NCBI GenBank assembly: GCA_029227155.1
Contig: JAQXZJ010000119.1
Location: 1 to 34,600 of the forward strand
DNA: 34,600 nucleotides
Direction of reading: 5' to 3'
Source: Erysipelotrichaceae bacterium
GTDB taxonomy: Bacteria; Bacillota_I; Bacilli_A; Erysipelotrichales; Erysipelotrichaceae
Part shown: in pieces, positions 14,268-23,404 of the stretch
Position numbering within the stretch: the first letter of the stretch is position 1
Layout of the letters: each line of letters begins with the position of its first letter
Notes under the pieces: model-generated
What the model saw: the letters and a program-made list of their open reading frames with translations, nothing else
Database searches by the model: none
What the model was told of the DNA's origin: nothing
Position numbers and translations under genes: made by a program

Positions 14268-14862
14268 AGAAAAACGTATCTGGGAATCCCATCAATGTTG
14301 TATAGGTATTGACGAAGCAGGTAGGGGGCCGATTGCTGGACCATTGGTCGTTGCGGGGGTTGTATTTCCTGAAAACTATGATTCGAAAGATATCTATGAT
14401 TCTAAAAAACTCAGTGAAAAGAAAAGGGAAGCATTGTATGAAACGATCATCCATGATGCACTTTACTTTGATATTCAAATTGTATCAGTAGAAGAAATTG
14501 ATCGTTACAATATTTATCAGGCAACCAAACGGGCGATGACGAAAATTGCTTTAAATGCGGATGTGACATATGTTTTAACGGATGCCATGCCACTTGAGAT
14601 TAACAAAGAGGTTACTTCTTTAATTAAAGGGGATCAATTGAGTTGTAGCATTGCTGCAGCAAGTATCTTAGCAAAAGTAACACGCGATCGAATCATGAAA
14701 GAGTATGATCTACAATATCCGGAATATGGATTTGCGAAACATAAAGGATATCCAACGAAACAGCATTTAATGGCATTGGAAACATATGGGGTGTTAGATA
14801 TTCATCGAAAAAGCTATGCACCAGTCGCTAATCAGTTGCATCAACAATTAAAACTATTCTAA
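14248..14862 (+). CDS. rnhB: Ribonuclease HII
   Basis: RNase HII removes ribonucleotides embedded in DNA and RNA primers. The 204-residue product carries the hallmark GIDEAGRGPIAGPLVVAGVV (Asp22 and Glu23 are catalytic), VLTDAMPL with the third acidic residue, and ASILAKVTRDRIM with the fourth. The C-terminal YPEYGFAKHKGYPTKQHLMA is typical. ATG 14248 lies inside rbgA with GGGAG at 14236-14240, so translation is coupled to rbgA, as is usual for this gene pair. An intrinsic terminator follows at once. Confidence 0.96.
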   Translation: MQTPNHEEKRIWESHQCCIGIDEAGRGPIAGPLVVAGVVFPENYDSKDIYDSKKLSEKKREALYETIIHDALYFDIQIVSVEEIDRYNIYQATKRAMTKIALNADVTYVLTDAMPLEINKEVTSLIKGDQLSCSIAAASILAKVTRDRIMKEYDLQYPEYGFAKHKGYPTKQHLMALETYGVLDIHRKSYAPVANQLHQQLKLF

Positions 14863-14864
14863 AT

Positions 14865-14889
14865 GGCAGTTATAACTGCTATTTTTTTA
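14865..14889 (+). terminator. Intrinsic terminator of rbgA-rnhB
   Basis: GGCAGTTATAACTGCT forms a compact palindromic hairpin right after the rnhB stop, followed by ATTTTTTT. Confidence 0.85.
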
Positions 14890-14897
14890 ATGGGTTA

Positions 14898-14925
14898 TTG
14901 TAATTTTAAAAAAAACGGGTACAAT
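14898..14925 (+). promoter_or_regulatory. Promoter of the cation exchanger gene
   Basis: TTGTAA (14898-14903), a 16-base spacer and TACAAT (14920-14925) lie 36 bases upstream of the exchanger start codon and just after a terminator. Confidence 0.6.
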
Positions 14926-14961
14926 ATCAAACGGACATCAAAAATGAATAGGAGTTTTAAA

Positions 14962-15888
14962 ATGGATATTATTTTGTTAATTATTGGAATTCTCTTTTTA
15001 ATTAAAGGTGCAGATGCATTTGTAGATGGCGCCAGTTCAATCGCAAACAATTTGAAAATACCTGCAATTATTGTTGGTCTTACCATCGTTTCATTTGGTA
15101 CAAGTGCTCCGGAGGCTGCTGTGAGTGTAACTGCAGCATTGGCTCATTCTAATGAAATTGCTGTAAGTAATGTTTTGGGTTCCAATCTTTTCAATATACT
15201 ATGTGTTGTTGGATGTACTGCTTTAATTGCTAAAATGCATGTACAGGAAAATATAGTAAAGAGTGAATTTCCGATTATGTTAGTAGCGAGTGCTGTTATG
15301 GTTGCTTTCTGTTTGACAGGAAGAATGGTTACTCGCCTTGAAGGAATTATACTATTGATATGTATTCTTCTATATGTGCTTCGTTTGGTTCTTCAGGCTT
15401 TAAAACAAAGAGATCAGTTAGAAGTTGAACCAGCTAAGTATACAACAGGTAAGAGTGTGCTATTTTGCATTATTGGCATTGCGGCAATCGTTCTTGGTGG
15501 GCAATTGGTCGTTAATTCAGCCTCTAATTTAGCTTTGGCATTAGGAGTCAGTGAAACAATGGTAGGATTAACTATTGTTTCTATCGGTACTTCATTACCA
15601 GAATTAGTTACTTCTGTGATTGCTGCAAAAAAAGGAGAAGTAGACATTGCATTAGGGAATGTGATTGGTTCTAATATTTTCAATATTTTATTTATCTTGG
15701 GATTATCAAGCACGGTTTCTCCAATTCCAGTTTCTGCTATGATTGATATTGATTTATTCATTATGATGGCAAGTTGTTTGTTGGTTTATGGAATTGCCTA
15801 TTGGAAGCGTTCTTTTGTGTGGCAAAGTGGACTTATCATGGTTGCAATTAATATTGCTTATATGATATTTGTCATTATTCGTGCTTAG
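14962..15888 (+). CDS. Calcium/sodium antiporter, CaCA family (YrbG-like)
   Basis: The 308-residue product from ATG 14962 (AGGAG at 14950-14954) has about ten membrane helices. It contains the two inverted alpha repeats of the CaCA family: GLTIVSFGTSAPEAAVSV with VSNVLGSNLFNIL in the first half, and GLTIVSIGTSLPELVTSV with LGNVIGSNIFNILFILG in the second. The acidic residue in each GTSxPE motif binds the cation, so exchange of Ca2+ for Na+ or H+ at the cell membrane is expected. The frame extends upstream to 14863, but those codons cover the rnhB terminator and the gene's own promoter and cannot be the start. Confidence 0.9.
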   Translation: MDIILLIIGILFLIKGADAFVDGASSIANNLKIPAIIVGLTIVSFGTSAPEAAVSVTAALAHSNEIAVSNVLGSNLFNILCVVGCTALIAKMHVQENIVKSEFPIMLVASAVMVAFCLTGRMVTRLEGIILLICILLYVLRLVLQALKQRDQLEVEPAKYTTGKSVLFCIIGIAAIVLGGQLVVNSASNLALALGVSETMVGLTIVSIGTSLPELVTSVIAAKKGEVDIALGNVIGSNIFNILFILGLSSTVSPIPVSAMIDIDLFIMMASCLLVYGIAYWKRSFVWQSGLIMVAINIAYMIFVIIRA

Positions 15889-15930
15889 GAAATCAATTTC
15901 AATCATCGTATGAATAAGTAGGTGATTGAT

Positions 15931-16653
15931 ATGAGAAATAGAATTTATGCATATGCTATGGAATATCAGGGAGATTATAACAAGATCGAACATGCATTGA
16001 AAACCAATGAACCATATCATCCGTGTATGATGACTGAATCCTGTATTACAATTGTTGATCCAGAGTATCCGTCTAGTTTATTGCAACTGGAAAAGCCACC
16101 ATGGATTTTATTCTATGAAGGAAATATTCAGTTATTGCAGACGGAGATGATTTCTATCGTAGGAAGTCGGATTTATAGTGAAGAAGGAAAATATATGAGT
16201 GAACAGATTACACGTATATTACAACAAAAATATACAGTGGTATCTGGAATGGCCAAAGGCGTAGATACAATTGCTCATATTTATAGTCATCATACGATTG
16301 GTGTAGTGGCTCATGGACTGGATATTTGTTATCCAAAGGAAAATGAAGAATTATTTCAACGAATGAAACAAACGCAGTTATTATTAAGCGAATATCCTTT
16401 GGGAGTAAAACCACAAAAGTATTATTTTCCTTTTCGTAATCGAATTATAGTTGCTTTGGGGAAAGCATTGGTTATTACTAGTTGTAAAGAAAAGGGAGGA
16501 TCAATGGTCAGTGTAAATGAGGCACTTAAGTTGAATCGTGACGTTTATACTGTTCCTTATTCATTAAGTGATCCTTACGCACAAGGATGTAACCATTTAA
16601 TTGAGCAAGGAGCGAATATAATTCTTACATTTGATGATGTGGGAAAAATATAA
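15931..16653 (+). CDS. dprA: DNA processing protein DprA (short form)
   Basis: DprA loads RecA on incoming single-stranded DNA during natural transformation. The 240-residue product has the Rossmann-like DprA core: DPEYPSSLLQLEKPPWILFYEG, ISIVGSRIYSEEGKYMSEQI, VVSGMAKGVDTIAH, GVVAHGLDICYPKEN and FPFRNRIIVAL, then KGGSMVSVNEALKLNRDVYTVP. It is shorter than the roughly 290-360 residues common in the family, and ends right after the core with no winged-helix domain. ATG 15931 uses AGGTG at 15919-15923; an in-frame GTG at 15922 falls in that site. Together with comG-like genes at the window start it hints at competence. Confidence 0.92.
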   Translation: MRNRIYAYAMEYQGDYNKIEHALKTNEPYHPCMMTESCITIVDPEYPSSLLQLEKPPWILFYEGNIQLLQTEMISIVGSRIYSEEGKYMSEQITRILQQKYTVVSGMAKGVDTIAHIYSHHTIGVVAHGLDICYPKENEELFQRMKQTQLLLSEYPLGVKPQKYYFPFRNRIIVALGKALVITSCKEKGGSMVSVNEALKLNRDVYTVPYSLSDPYAQGCNHLIEQGANIILTFDDVGKI

Positions 16654-16655
16654 AA

Positions 16656-16688
16656 TTGACAAATGTCAGAAAATGGCATAACTTTAAT
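16656..16688 (+). promoter_or_regulatory. Possible promoter of topA (weak)
   Basis: A perfect TTGACA (16656-16661) just after the dprA stop has no well-spaced -10: CATAAC lies at 15 bases and TTTAAT at 21. It may drive topA, but cotranscription with dprA is equally likely. Confidence 0.35.
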
Positions 16689-16710
16689 AAGAAATGACAG
16701 GAGTGTTAGA

Positions 16711-18729
16711 ATGAATCATTTAGTTATTGTGGAATCGCCATCAAAGTCGAAGACGATTGAAAAATACTTAGGAAATAATTTTAAGGTGACTTCAAGTAAG
16801 GGCCATATTTGTGATCTTGCGATTAAAGGAAAAGATGGCTTGGGAATTGATGTAGATGATCACTTTAAAACGACATATACGATCAATAAGGATAAAAAAG
16901 AAACCATCAAAGAATTAAAAAAGATGGTAAAAGAAGCAGATCAAGTCTATCTGGCAACTGACCCGGACCGTGAAGGGGAAGCTATCTCATGGCATTTAGC
17001 GCGTGAGTTAGGGTTAGATGAACAAACGACACCAAGAGTTGAATTCCATGAAATTACCAAACATGCTGTACAAGAGGCATTTGGTCATCCTCGTACGATT
17101 GATATGGATTTGGTTCGCTCTCAAGAAACAAGACGGATGTTAGACCGTATCATTGGTTTTAAATTGTCAAAATTATTGAATAACAAGATTAAGAGCAAAT
17201 CTGCTGGAAGAGTGCAATCAGTTGCATTAAAACTGATTGTAGATCGAGAAGATGAAATCAAAGCATTTGTTCCTGAAGAATATTGGACAATTCATGCGAA
17301 TTTTGAACTTGATGGGATGAGCTTTGTTGCTGATTTAGCAAAATATCAGGGAGAAAAGATTACGATCGCATCAAAAGAAGATGCAGATCGTGTGATCTTT
17401 GAAAGTGAAAACCCTTTTGTTGTATCTCAAGTTAAAAAGCAAGTGAAATCCAAAGGACCTAAAGCTCCGTTTATTACTTCTACTTTACAACAGGAAGCAT
17501 CTACAAAATTAGGTTTTTCTGCTAAAAAGACTATGCAGATTGCTCAGAAATTGTATGAGGGAATTAATATCAAAGGAGATTTAACGGGTTTGATCACTTA
17601 TATGCGTACCGATTCGACTCGTTTGAGCGATGTCTTTATGGCACAGGCAAAAGAGATGATCAAAGAACGTTATGGGAAGGAATATGTTGGTTATTATCGC
17701 ATCAAGAAAAATGAAGGAGCTCAAGATGCACATGAAGCAATTCGTCCGACTCATATAGAATATCGTCCAGAAGAAATAAAAGATTCACTAACTAATGATG
17801 AGTATAAACTATATAGTTTTATTTATTATCGTGCGATTGCTGCCCTAATGAGTGATGCAAAAAATAATACAGTAACATTAACTTTGTCAAGTTGCGGATA
17901 TGATTATGTTGCGAACGGTAAAGAAATGATATTTGATGGATATTTGAAAGCTTATGCGCCATATGAATCGAATAAAAATGAAATTTTACCGGAATTAAAA
18001 GAAAATCAAATGATGGAAGCGAAATTAGTCGATGGGAAACAACATTTTACAGAACCTCCATTGCGTTATAGTGAAGCACGTTTGATCAAAGGGTTAGAAG
18101 AATTTGGAATTGGGCGTCCAAGTACATATGCGATGATTATTGATACGATACAAGCTAGAGGATATGTTACATTAGAACGTCCTAGTGATGGAAGCAAAAC
18201 AAAAGTCTTTATTCCTACAGAACAAGGAGAATTAACTTGTCGTAAATTAGATGAGTATTTTTCAAGTATTATTAATGTAATGTATACGGCTAAGATGGAA
18301 CATGAATTAGATGAAATTGCAGATGGAAAACTAGATAACATTCAATTATTACAAAAATTCTGGGATAAGTTTATTCCACTAGTGGATCACGCATATGCAA
18401 ATATGGAAAAGAAAGAACCTGAAAAAGTTGGGGAATTGTGTCCAGATTGTGGGAAAGAATTAGTTATTCGTCAGGGACGCTATGGGAAATTTATTTCATG
18501 TAGTGGTTATCCAGAATGCAAATATACTCGTAAAATAGAAAAGCCAGCCGAAGAACAACCGGAATTGACAGATCAAGTATGTCCAGAATGTGGAGCATTC
18601 TTGTTAAGAAGAAAAAGTCGCTATGGTACTTACTTTTTTGGATGTAGTAATTTCCCAAAATGTAAGTATTTAAAGAGTGATGAAAATAGTCCAAAGAAAT
18701 TTATTCCTCGTAGAAAGAAGCGTGCATAA
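16711..18729 (+). CDS. topA: DNA topoisomerase I (type IA)
   Basis: TopA relaxes negative supercoils behind RNA polymerase. The 672-residue product from ATG 16711 (CAGGAG at 16698-16703) starts with the TOPRIM domain [19 protein letters not shown] and has the acidic [14 protein letters not shown] motif. The nucleophilic tyrosine is in [12 protein letters not shown]. The gate domain follows ([17 protein letters not shown]). The C-terminus carries two zinc ribbons, [20 protein letters not shown] with CSGYPECKY, and CPECGAFLL with CSNFPKCKY, each with four cysteines. Upstream in-frame codons to 16663 lack a ribosome binding site. The order dprA-topA-trmFO-xerC is the same as in Bacillus. Confidence 0.96.
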   Translation: MNHLVIVESPSKSKTIEKYLGNNFKVTSSKGHICDLAIKGKDGLGIDVDDHFKTTYTINKDKKETIKELKKMVKEADQVYLATDPDREGEAISWHLARELGLDEQTTPRVEFHEITKHAVQEAFGHPRTIDMDLVRSQETRRMLDRIIGFKLSKLLNNKIKSKSAGRVQSVALKLIVDREDEIKAFVPEEYWTIHANFELDGMSFVADLAKYQGEKITIASKEDADRVIFESENPFVVSQVKKQVKSKGPKAPFITSTLQQEASTKLGFSAKKTMQIAQKLYEGINIKGDLTGLITYMRTDSTRLSDVFMAQAKEMIKERYGKEYVGYYRIKKNEGAQDAHEAIRPTHIEYRPEEIKDSLTNDEYKLYSFIYYRAIAALMSDAKNNTVTLTLSSCGYDYVANGKEMIFDGYLKAYAPYESNKNEILPELKENQMMEAKLVDGKQHFTEPPLRYSEARLIKGLEEFGIGRPSTYAMIIDTIQARGYVTLERPSDGSKTKVFIPTEQGELTCRKLDEYFSSIINVMYTAKMEHELDEIADGKLDNIQLLQKFWDKFIPLVDHAYANMEKKEPEKVGELCPDCGKELVIRQGRYGKFISCSGYPECKYTRKIEKPAEEQPELTDQVCPECGAFLLRRKSRYGTYFFGCSNFPKCKYLKSDENSPKKFIPRRKKRA

Positions 18730-18731
18730 AA

Positions 18732-20018
18732 ATGAGAGTAAACATTATTGGTGCTGGTCTTGCTGGATGTGAAGCTTGTTGGCAATTAATTAAAAGGGGG
18801 CATGAAGTTACACTATATGAAATGCGTCCGAAAAAAATGACTCCTGCACATAAAACAGAATATTTTTCTGAATTAGTGTGTTCAAATTCATTGCGGTCCG
18901 ATGCTTTAACAAATGCAGTTGGTGTTTTAAAAGAAGAGATGCGCTTGTTAGATAGTTTGATCATGAAATTTGCTGATCAACATCGTTTGCCAGCTGGAAG
19001 TGCTTTAGCAGTTGATCGTGAAGGTTTTTCCAAGGATATCACAACGTTTATTAAGCAACATCCACTTGTAAATGTTGTAGAAGAAGAGGTTGTAGAAATA
19101 CCAGAAGGCTATACGATTATTGCAACGGGTCCTTTAACTTCTGATGCTTTTTCTAGTGCTATCCAAAATTTTTTAGAAACGCAGGAATTCTACTTTTATG
19201 ATGCAGCTGCGCCTATTGTAACGAAGGATTCTATTGATTTTAGTAAAGCATATTACAAATCACGGTATGATAAAGGAGAAGCTGATTATATCAATTGTCC
19301 AATGACAAGGGAAGAGTTTTATAATTTTTATCATGCAGTGTTAACTGCTGAAACTACTAAAGTAAAAGATTTTGAAAAAGAAATCTATTTTGAGGGCTGT
19401 ATGCCGTTTGAAGAAATGGCAAGAAGGGGAGAAAAAACGTTAACGTTCGGGCCTATGAAACCTGTAGGGTTAGAAAAGGATGGAAAACGTCCTTATGCAG
19501 TGGTTCAGCTTCGTCAAGATAATGCTGCAGATACACTATACAACATTGTTGGTTTTCAAACTCATTTAACCTGGGGAGAACAAAAACGAATCATTCATAT
19601 GATACCAGGGTTAGAACAAGCAGAAATTGTACGCTATGGGGTTATGCATCGAAATACTTATATTTGTTCTCCATTATCTCTTTTACCTACCTACCAATCT
19701 AAAAAAAGAAGGGATGTATTTTTTGCTGGACAAATTACAGGGGTAGAAGGATATATTGAATCGAGTGCTTCTGGTTTGTTGGCTGGTATCAATATGAGTC
19801 GGCTATTAGAAGGAAAAGAACCATTGACACTTCCTGACACATGTATGATGGGAGCTATGGCTCATTATATTACGCATACATCAAACGAACATTTTCAGCC
19901 GATGAATGCAAATTTTGGAATTTTACGATTAGAATCAGATGTGAGAAAATCAGAAAGAAAAGAAGCTTGTGGGAAACAGGCATTAGCTGTTATTCGTGAA
20001 GTAATTAAGGAAATATAA
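18732..20018 (+). CDS. trmFO: Methylenetetrahydrofolate-tRNA-(uracil54-C5)-methyltransferase
   Basis: TrmFO makes ribothymidine 54 in the T-loop of tRNA using methylenetetrahydrofolate and FADH2. The 428 residues have family length. The dinucleotide-binding motif is at the N-terminus ([20 protein letters not shown]), and [14 protein letters not shown] holds Cys50, equivalent to the catalytic-region cysteine 53 of the Bacillus enzyme. [20 protein letters not shown] holds Cys223, equivalent to the second cysteine. The FAD C-terminal motif is [23 protein letters not shown] 18732 follows topA after two bases with a weak ribosome binding site in the topA tail, so translation is probably coupled. 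xerC starts two bases after its stop. Confidence 0.96.
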   Translation: MRVNIIGAGLAGCEACWQLIKRGHEVTLYEMRPKKMTPAHKTEYFSELVCSNSLRSDALTNAVGVLKEEMRLLDSLIMKFADQHRLPAGSALAVDREGFSKDITTFIKQHPLVNVVEEEVVEIPEGYTIIATGPLTSDAFSSAIQNFLETQEFYFYDAAAPIVTKDSIDFSKAYYKSRYDKGEADYINCPMTREEFYNFYHAVLTAETTKVKDFEKEIYFEGCMPFEEMARRGEKTLTFGPMKPVGLEKDGKRPYAVVQLRQDNAADTLYNIVGFQTHLTWGEQKRIIHMIPGLEQAEIVRYGVMHRNTYICSPLSLLPTYQSKKRRDVFFAGQITGVEGYIESSASGLLAGINMSRLLEGKEPLTLPDTCMMGAMAHYITHTSNEHFQPMNANFGILRLESDVRKSERKEACGKQALAVIREVIKEI

Positions 20019-20020
20019 TT

Positions 20021-20917
20021 ATGGATGAAGCATTAGACGCGTTTTTAGAGTATATTCGGCAGTCAGAATCAGGATCAATTCATACACAAGATGCCTATTA
20101 TCGAGATATTCATCGCTTTATTGAGTTTTTAAAAAAAGAATCAATAACTGATTTTCAACAAGTAGATCGAAAAGTCATCAGTTCATTTATTTCTCAGTTA
20201 AGAGATGCACAATTAACAGAAAAAGCTGTTTCTGCAAGAACTTTGGCTCGTAATATTAGTTCTTTGCGGTCTTTTTATCAATACCTAAATCGTGTTTTTG
20301 ATTTTGAGTATAATCCTTTCATGAGTATTAAAACTCCGAAAATTGCAAAGCGTTTACCTGAATTTTTATTTGTGGATGAAGTGGATGCGTTATTGGATTC
20401 TATAGATCTGACAAAAGATAATGGTTTAAGAAATCGATGTATGATCGAACTTATGTATGGATGTGGTTTGCGTGTTAGTGAACTTGTAAATTTAAAAAAA
20501 GAAGATATTGATTATGAACAACGGGTTTTAAGAATTGTCGGAAAAGGAAATCGGATGCGTATGGTTCCGTTTTATGAAGATCTGAAGGATTTATTGCAAA
20601 GATATCAACAAGAAAGAAACTCTGATGAAGAATGCTTCTTTTTGAATCGAAGGGGAAAAGGTATGACCTCTCGTGCGGTTCAGTATATTTTGGACGATTG
20701 TGCTAAGAATGCTGGAATCACTATATCAGTGCATCCTCATATGTTGCGTCATAGTTTTGCGACTCATTTGTTAGATAATGGTGCTGATTTAAGGGTTGTA
20801 CAGGAACTTTTAGGGCATCAAAATTTATCGACAACACAAATATATACGCACGTTACGGTTGATCGTTTACAACAAGTTTACCAGAAGGCTCATCCAAGGG
20901 TAAATAAAACTGCTTGA
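20021..20917 (+). CDS. xerC: Tyrosine recombinase XerC
   Basis: XerC acts with XerD at dif to resolve chromosome dimers. The 298-residue product has the N-terminal SAM-like core-binding domain (about 1-105) and a complete catalytic set: Arg151 (CGLRVSEL), Lys175 (GKGNRMR), His240 and Arg243 (HPHMLRHSFATHLL), His266 (LLGHQNLSTTQIY) and the nucleophile Tyr275. The choice of XerC over XerD rests on the conserved place after trmFO, as with codV in Bacillus. ATG 20021 starts two bases after the trmFO stop. The end of the gene contains the -35 box of the FMN riboswitch promoter. Here xerC is not followed by clpQY-codY as in Bacillus. Confidence 0.9.
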   Translation: MDEALDAFLEYIRQSESGSIHTQDAYYRDIHRFIEFLKKESITDFQQVDRKVISSFISQLRDAQLTEKAVSARTLARNISSLRSFYQYLNRVFDFEYNPFMSIKTPKIAKRLPEFLFVDEVDALLDSIDLTKDNGLRNRCMIELMYGCGLRVSELVNLKKEDIDYEQRVLRIVGKGNRMRMVPFYEDLKDLLQRYQQERNSDEECFFLNRRGKGMTSRAVQYILDDCAKNAGITISVHPHMLRHSFATHLLDNGADLRVVQELLGHQNLSTTQIYTHVTVDRLQQVYQKAHPRVNKTA

Positions 20918-20942
20918 CACGAATCATTACACGTTTTATATT
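20914..20942 (+). promoter_or_regulatory. Promoter of the FMN-riboswitch/ribU unit
   Basis: A perfect TTGACA (20914-20919) overlapping the xerC stop codon, a 17-base spacer and TATATT (20937-20942) sit about 20 bases before the riboswitch. Confidence 0.85.
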
Positions 20943-20963
20943 ATAGAAGAAGCAAAATTAAAT

Positions 20964-21080
20964 ACGTCTTTGGGGCATGGTGTAAATCCCTACCGATGGT
21001 GATAGTCCATGAACCACTAAGGTGGCCGATTTGGTGAAATTCCAAGACCGACGGTGATAGTCCGGATGAGAAAAGATGAT
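20964..21080 (+). promoter_or_regulatory. FMN riboswitch (RFN element)
   Basis: The RFN consensus blocks appear in order: GTCTTTGGGGCATGGTG, ATCCCTACCGATGGTGATAG, TCCATGAACC, GGTGGCCGATTTGGTGAAAT, TCCAAGACCGACGGTGATAG and TCCGGATGAGAAAAGAT. The opening and closing segments can pair as the basal P1 stem. Firmicute FMN riboswitches turn off riboflavin uptake or synthesis genes when FMN is bound; here the expression platform is the terminator at 21098-21136. Confidence 0.96.
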
Positions 21081-21097
21081 CGTTACTCAATCTAATG

Positions 21098-21136
21098 ACA
21101 GGTGTGCCCCTTTTTATGTGGAACACCTGTTTTTTC
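21098..21136 (+). terminator. Riboswitch-controlled terminator (expression platform)
   Basis: ACAGGTGT (21098-21105) pairs with ACACCTGT (21123-21130) and is followed by a T-run to 21135. It lies between the FMN aptamer and ribU, so FMN binding should favour this hairpin and stop transcription before ribU. Confidence 0.85.
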
Positions 21137-21202
21137 TTGATTGAAGTTAGATTCCTAGGGCGTTTCTTGCTGAAGGGATTTTTGAAGATCAAGGAGGAAA
21201 AA

Positions 21203-21802
21203 ATGAGAAATTCAAAAGTACGTGCGATGGCATTAGCAGCGATTATGGGAACGATTGCTTATGTATTAATGCTATTTAAAATCAATGTTCCTATTTTATC
21301 GGTATTTGCTGATTTTGATTTATCAGCTTTAGCAGAAATTATTGGTGGTTTCATTTTAGGGCCTATTGGAGCAATTGAAATTATTTCGATTAAACTTTTG
21401 CTTAAGATTGCTACAGTGGGAACACAAACAATGTTTACAGGGGAATTACAGAACTTTTTATTAAGTATTGCTTATGTATTGCCTGCTGTTTTCTATTATC
21501 GGCATCATAAAACAAAAAAAGGTGCAATGATTGGTTTAGTGATTGGCTCTATTACTTGTGTAGTAGTTGCTGTCATTACGAATTTATGGATTATTTTCCC
21601 ATTCTATATTCACTTATATGGTATGGATTGGGATACGATCGTTTCTATGAGTTCCGCAGTGAATCCATGGATCAAGGATGTTCCTACATTGATTGCGTTC
21701 TCTATTGTTCCATTCAATGTAATATCGAAGACAGTTGTTTCTGTGATTACTATGCTTGTTTATAAAAAGATAAGTATTCCAATGAAAAAATTTATTCAAT
21801 AG
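21203..21802 (+). CDS. ribU: Riboflavin transporter RibU, ECF-type substrate-binding (S) component
   Basis: RibU binds riboflavin in the membrane and is energised by the shared ECF module (EcfA, EcfA', EcfT), which is not in this window. The 199-residue product from ATG 21203 (AAGGAGG at 21191-21197) has five to six membrane helices. N-terminal features of S components are visible, such as KVRAMALAAIMGTIAYVLML, FADFDLSALAEIIGGFILGP and IGAIEIISIKLLLKIAT. The frame extends upstream to 21095, but that part lies in the riboswitch terminator. Regulation by the FMN riboswitch directly upstream strongly supports the substrate. Confidence 0.93.
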   Translation: MRNSKVRAMALAAIMGTIAYVLMLFKINVPILSVFADFDLSALAEIIGGFILGPIGAIEIISIKLLLKIATVGTQTMFTGELQNFLLSIAYVLPAVFYYRHHKTKKGAMIGLVIGSITCVVVAVITNLWIIFPFYIHLYGMDWDTIVSMSSAVNPWIKDVPTLIAFSIVPFNVISKTVVSVITMLVYKKISIPMKKFIQ

Positions 21803-21815
21803 GAGGTTCAATCAA

Positions 21816-22298
21816 ATGGTCAATAAAAATATTTCATTTAAAGAAGCAGTTGAAGTTATGTTTCGTCAATTAGGTAATTACAAAATTATGGCATTGGCAA
21901 CATCGGTTAATGATTATGTAATGGTACGTAATGTTAGTTGTCTTTTCTACAATGATAAAGTTTATTTTAAAACAGATATGAATTTTCGTAAAACGCAACA
22001 ATTGATGCAGAATCCTCAAGTAGCTTTATGCTGGAATGGAGTTCAAATTGAGGGGTATGCTAAAAATAAAGGACTTGTTGTAGAAGAAGAAGGAAGAGTT
22101 TTTGAAAAATTATATCAGAAATATTTATGGGGTAGTTATAACAAGTATAGTCATGAAGATACAGAAATTTTAATTGAAGTTACTCCTCAATTTGTTGAAC
22201 TTTGGGATACGAATGAGGACAATTATGCTTATCAGATTTTTATTGATTTCAAAGACCATTCTGTATTGGTAAAGGAATATGATGATTTACAAAAATAA
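21816..22298 (+). CDS. Flavin split-barrel protein (pyridoxamine 5'-phosphate oxidase-like family)
   Basis: The 160-residue product has the six-stranded split-barrel pattern of small FMN-binding proteins: MALATSVNDYVMVRNVSCLF, then DKVYFKTDMNFRKTQQLMQN, NPQVALCWNGVQIEGYA, and a helix pair before EVTPQFVELWDT. These proteins bind FMN or F420 and are often annotated as pyridoxamine phosphate oxidase-like; true PNPOx activity is not implied. ATG 21816 with AGGAGG follows ribU after 13 bases, so it should be transcribed with ribU and come under the FMN riboswitch, which fits a flavin-dependent role. Confidence 0.8.
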   Translation: MVNKNISFKEAVEVMFRQLGNYKIMALATSVNDYVMVRNVSCLFYNDKVYFKTDMNFRKTQQLMQNPQVALCWNGVQIEGYAKNKGLVVEEEGRVFEKLYQKYLWGSYNKYSHEDTEILIEVTPQFVELWDTNEDNYAYQIFIDFKDHSVLVKEYDDLQK

Positions 22299-22319
22299 CG
22301 ATAAAATAAGCATTTTTCA

Positions 22320-22348
22320 TTGTTATTTGCAAAATAATGTGATAGAAT
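22320..22348 (+). promoter_or_regulatory. Promoter of rpsB-tsf
   Basis: TTGTTA (22320-22325), a 17-base spacer and TAGAAT (22343-22348) lie about 125 bases before the rpsB start codon, leaving a long structured leader. Confidence 0.65.
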
Positions 22349-22354
22349 ATCAGA

Positions 22355-22471
22355 CGGTATCCTGAAAAGAGTTGGATACACATCGCACACCATGAATTCA
22401 ATAATCCGTGCTCAATAGAGTTATTGTTGTTCGAAATGGTGGAGGCACAACGGAAATGGAGGACTTAAATA
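22355..22471 (+). promoter_or_regulatory. Structured rpsB leader (candidate S2 autoregulatory RNA)
   Basis: The leader can form GTATCC/GGATAC (22357-22362 with 22374-22379). It also has a nested pair of helices in which CACCAT (22388-22393) pairs with ATGGTG (22436-22441) and encloses CAATAA (22399-22404) paired with TTATTG (22421-22426). The GGAGG ribosome binding site follows at 22459-22463. S2 leaders that bind S2 are known in other bacteria; this one is inferred from position and complementarity only. Confidence 0.5.
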
Positions 22472-23392
22472 ATGTCAGTTGTAACGATGAGAAAATTATT
22501 AGAGGCTGGCGTTCACTTTGGCCATCAAACAAGAAAATGGGATCCAAAGATGAAACCAAATATCTACACTGCAAAAAATGGTGTATATATTATCAATCTT
22601 GAGAAAACTCAGGAACAATTAGATACTGCTTACAATGCAATGAAAGAAATTGCTGAACGTGGCGGTAAAGTACTATTCGTAGGTACTAAAAGACAGGCTC
22701 AACCTGTTGTATTAGAAGAAGCTTTACGTTCTGGTTCTTTCTATGTTAACCAACGTTGGTTGGGTGGTATCCTAACAAACTTCCGTACGATTCAAAAACG
22801 TATCAAACGTTTGATTGAGATTGAAGAAATGGAAGAAAGCGGATCAATTAACAACTATCCTAAGAAAGAAGTTGCTTTAATTCGTAAAGAAGCAGCTCGT
22901 TTACAAAATTTCTTAGGTGGTATCAAGGAAATGAAAAAACTTCCTGATGCTGTCTTTGTAGTTGAACCAAAAGAAGAACACAACGCAGTTGCTGAAGCTA
23001 AAAAATTAGGTATCCCTGTATTTGGTATCTGTGATACAAACTGTGATCCTGCTTTAGTTGATTATCCAATTTCTGGTAATGATGATGCTGCTCGCTCTAT
23101 TAAATTAATCGTTTCTTTGATGGCTGATGCTATTCTTGAAGCAAAAGGTGAAGTATTATCTGTTGCTTATACACAAGATGAAGCTGCAGAAGTAACTATG
23201 GAAGACGTTATCATTAATGTTGAAGAACAAAACGCTGAAAATGAAAGAAGACGCCGTGCTCGTATGGAAGAAAGACGTCAACGTCAAAACCAAAGAGATT
23301 TCAGAAGAAATAACTTTAAACCTCGTAACAATGGGGAAAAAGCACAAGAAGTAAAAGCAGAAGCTGAAGCTCCAGCTGCTACTCAAGAATAG
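22472..23392 (+). CDS. rpsB: 30S ribosomal protein S2 with C-terminal extension
   Basis: S2 bridges the 30S head and body and helps recruit S1. The core is classical: [20 protein letters not shown], then [36 protein letters not shown] and [22 protein letters not shown] 22472 has TGGAGGAC at 22458-22465. At 306 residues it is about 60 longer than the Bacillus protein. The extra part, from about residue 245, is an arginine-rich charged helix ([20 protein letters not shown]) followed by a lysine/glutamate/alanine-rich disordered tail. It is the first gene of the rpsB-tsf operon, with a structured leader. Confidence 0.97.
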   Translation: MSVVTMRKLLEAGVHFGHQTRKWDPKMKPNIYTAKNGVYIINLEKTQEQLDTAYNAMKEIAERGGKVLFVGTKRQAQPVVLEEALRSGSFYVNQRWLGGILTNFRTIQKRIKRLIEIEEMEESGSINNYPKKEVALIRKEAARLQNFLGGIKEMKKLPDAVFVVEPKEEHNAVAEAKKLGIPVFGICDTNCDPALVDYPISGNDDAARSIKLIVSLMADAILEAKGEVLSVAYTQDEAAEVTMEDVIINVEEQNAENERRRRARMEERRQRQNQRDFRRNNFKPRNNGEKAQEVKAEAEAPAATQE

Positions 23393-23404
23393 GAGGATTC
23401 AAAC

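Noticed and set aside
14863-14961. Upstream extension of the cation exchanger reading frame
   Set aside because: These codons cover the rnhB terminator hairpin and the exchanger promoter. The ribosome binding site supports ATG 14962.
21095-21202. N-terminal extension of RibU
   Set aside because: It lies inside the riboswitch terminator. ATG 21203 has a strong AAGGAGG and matches the family start.
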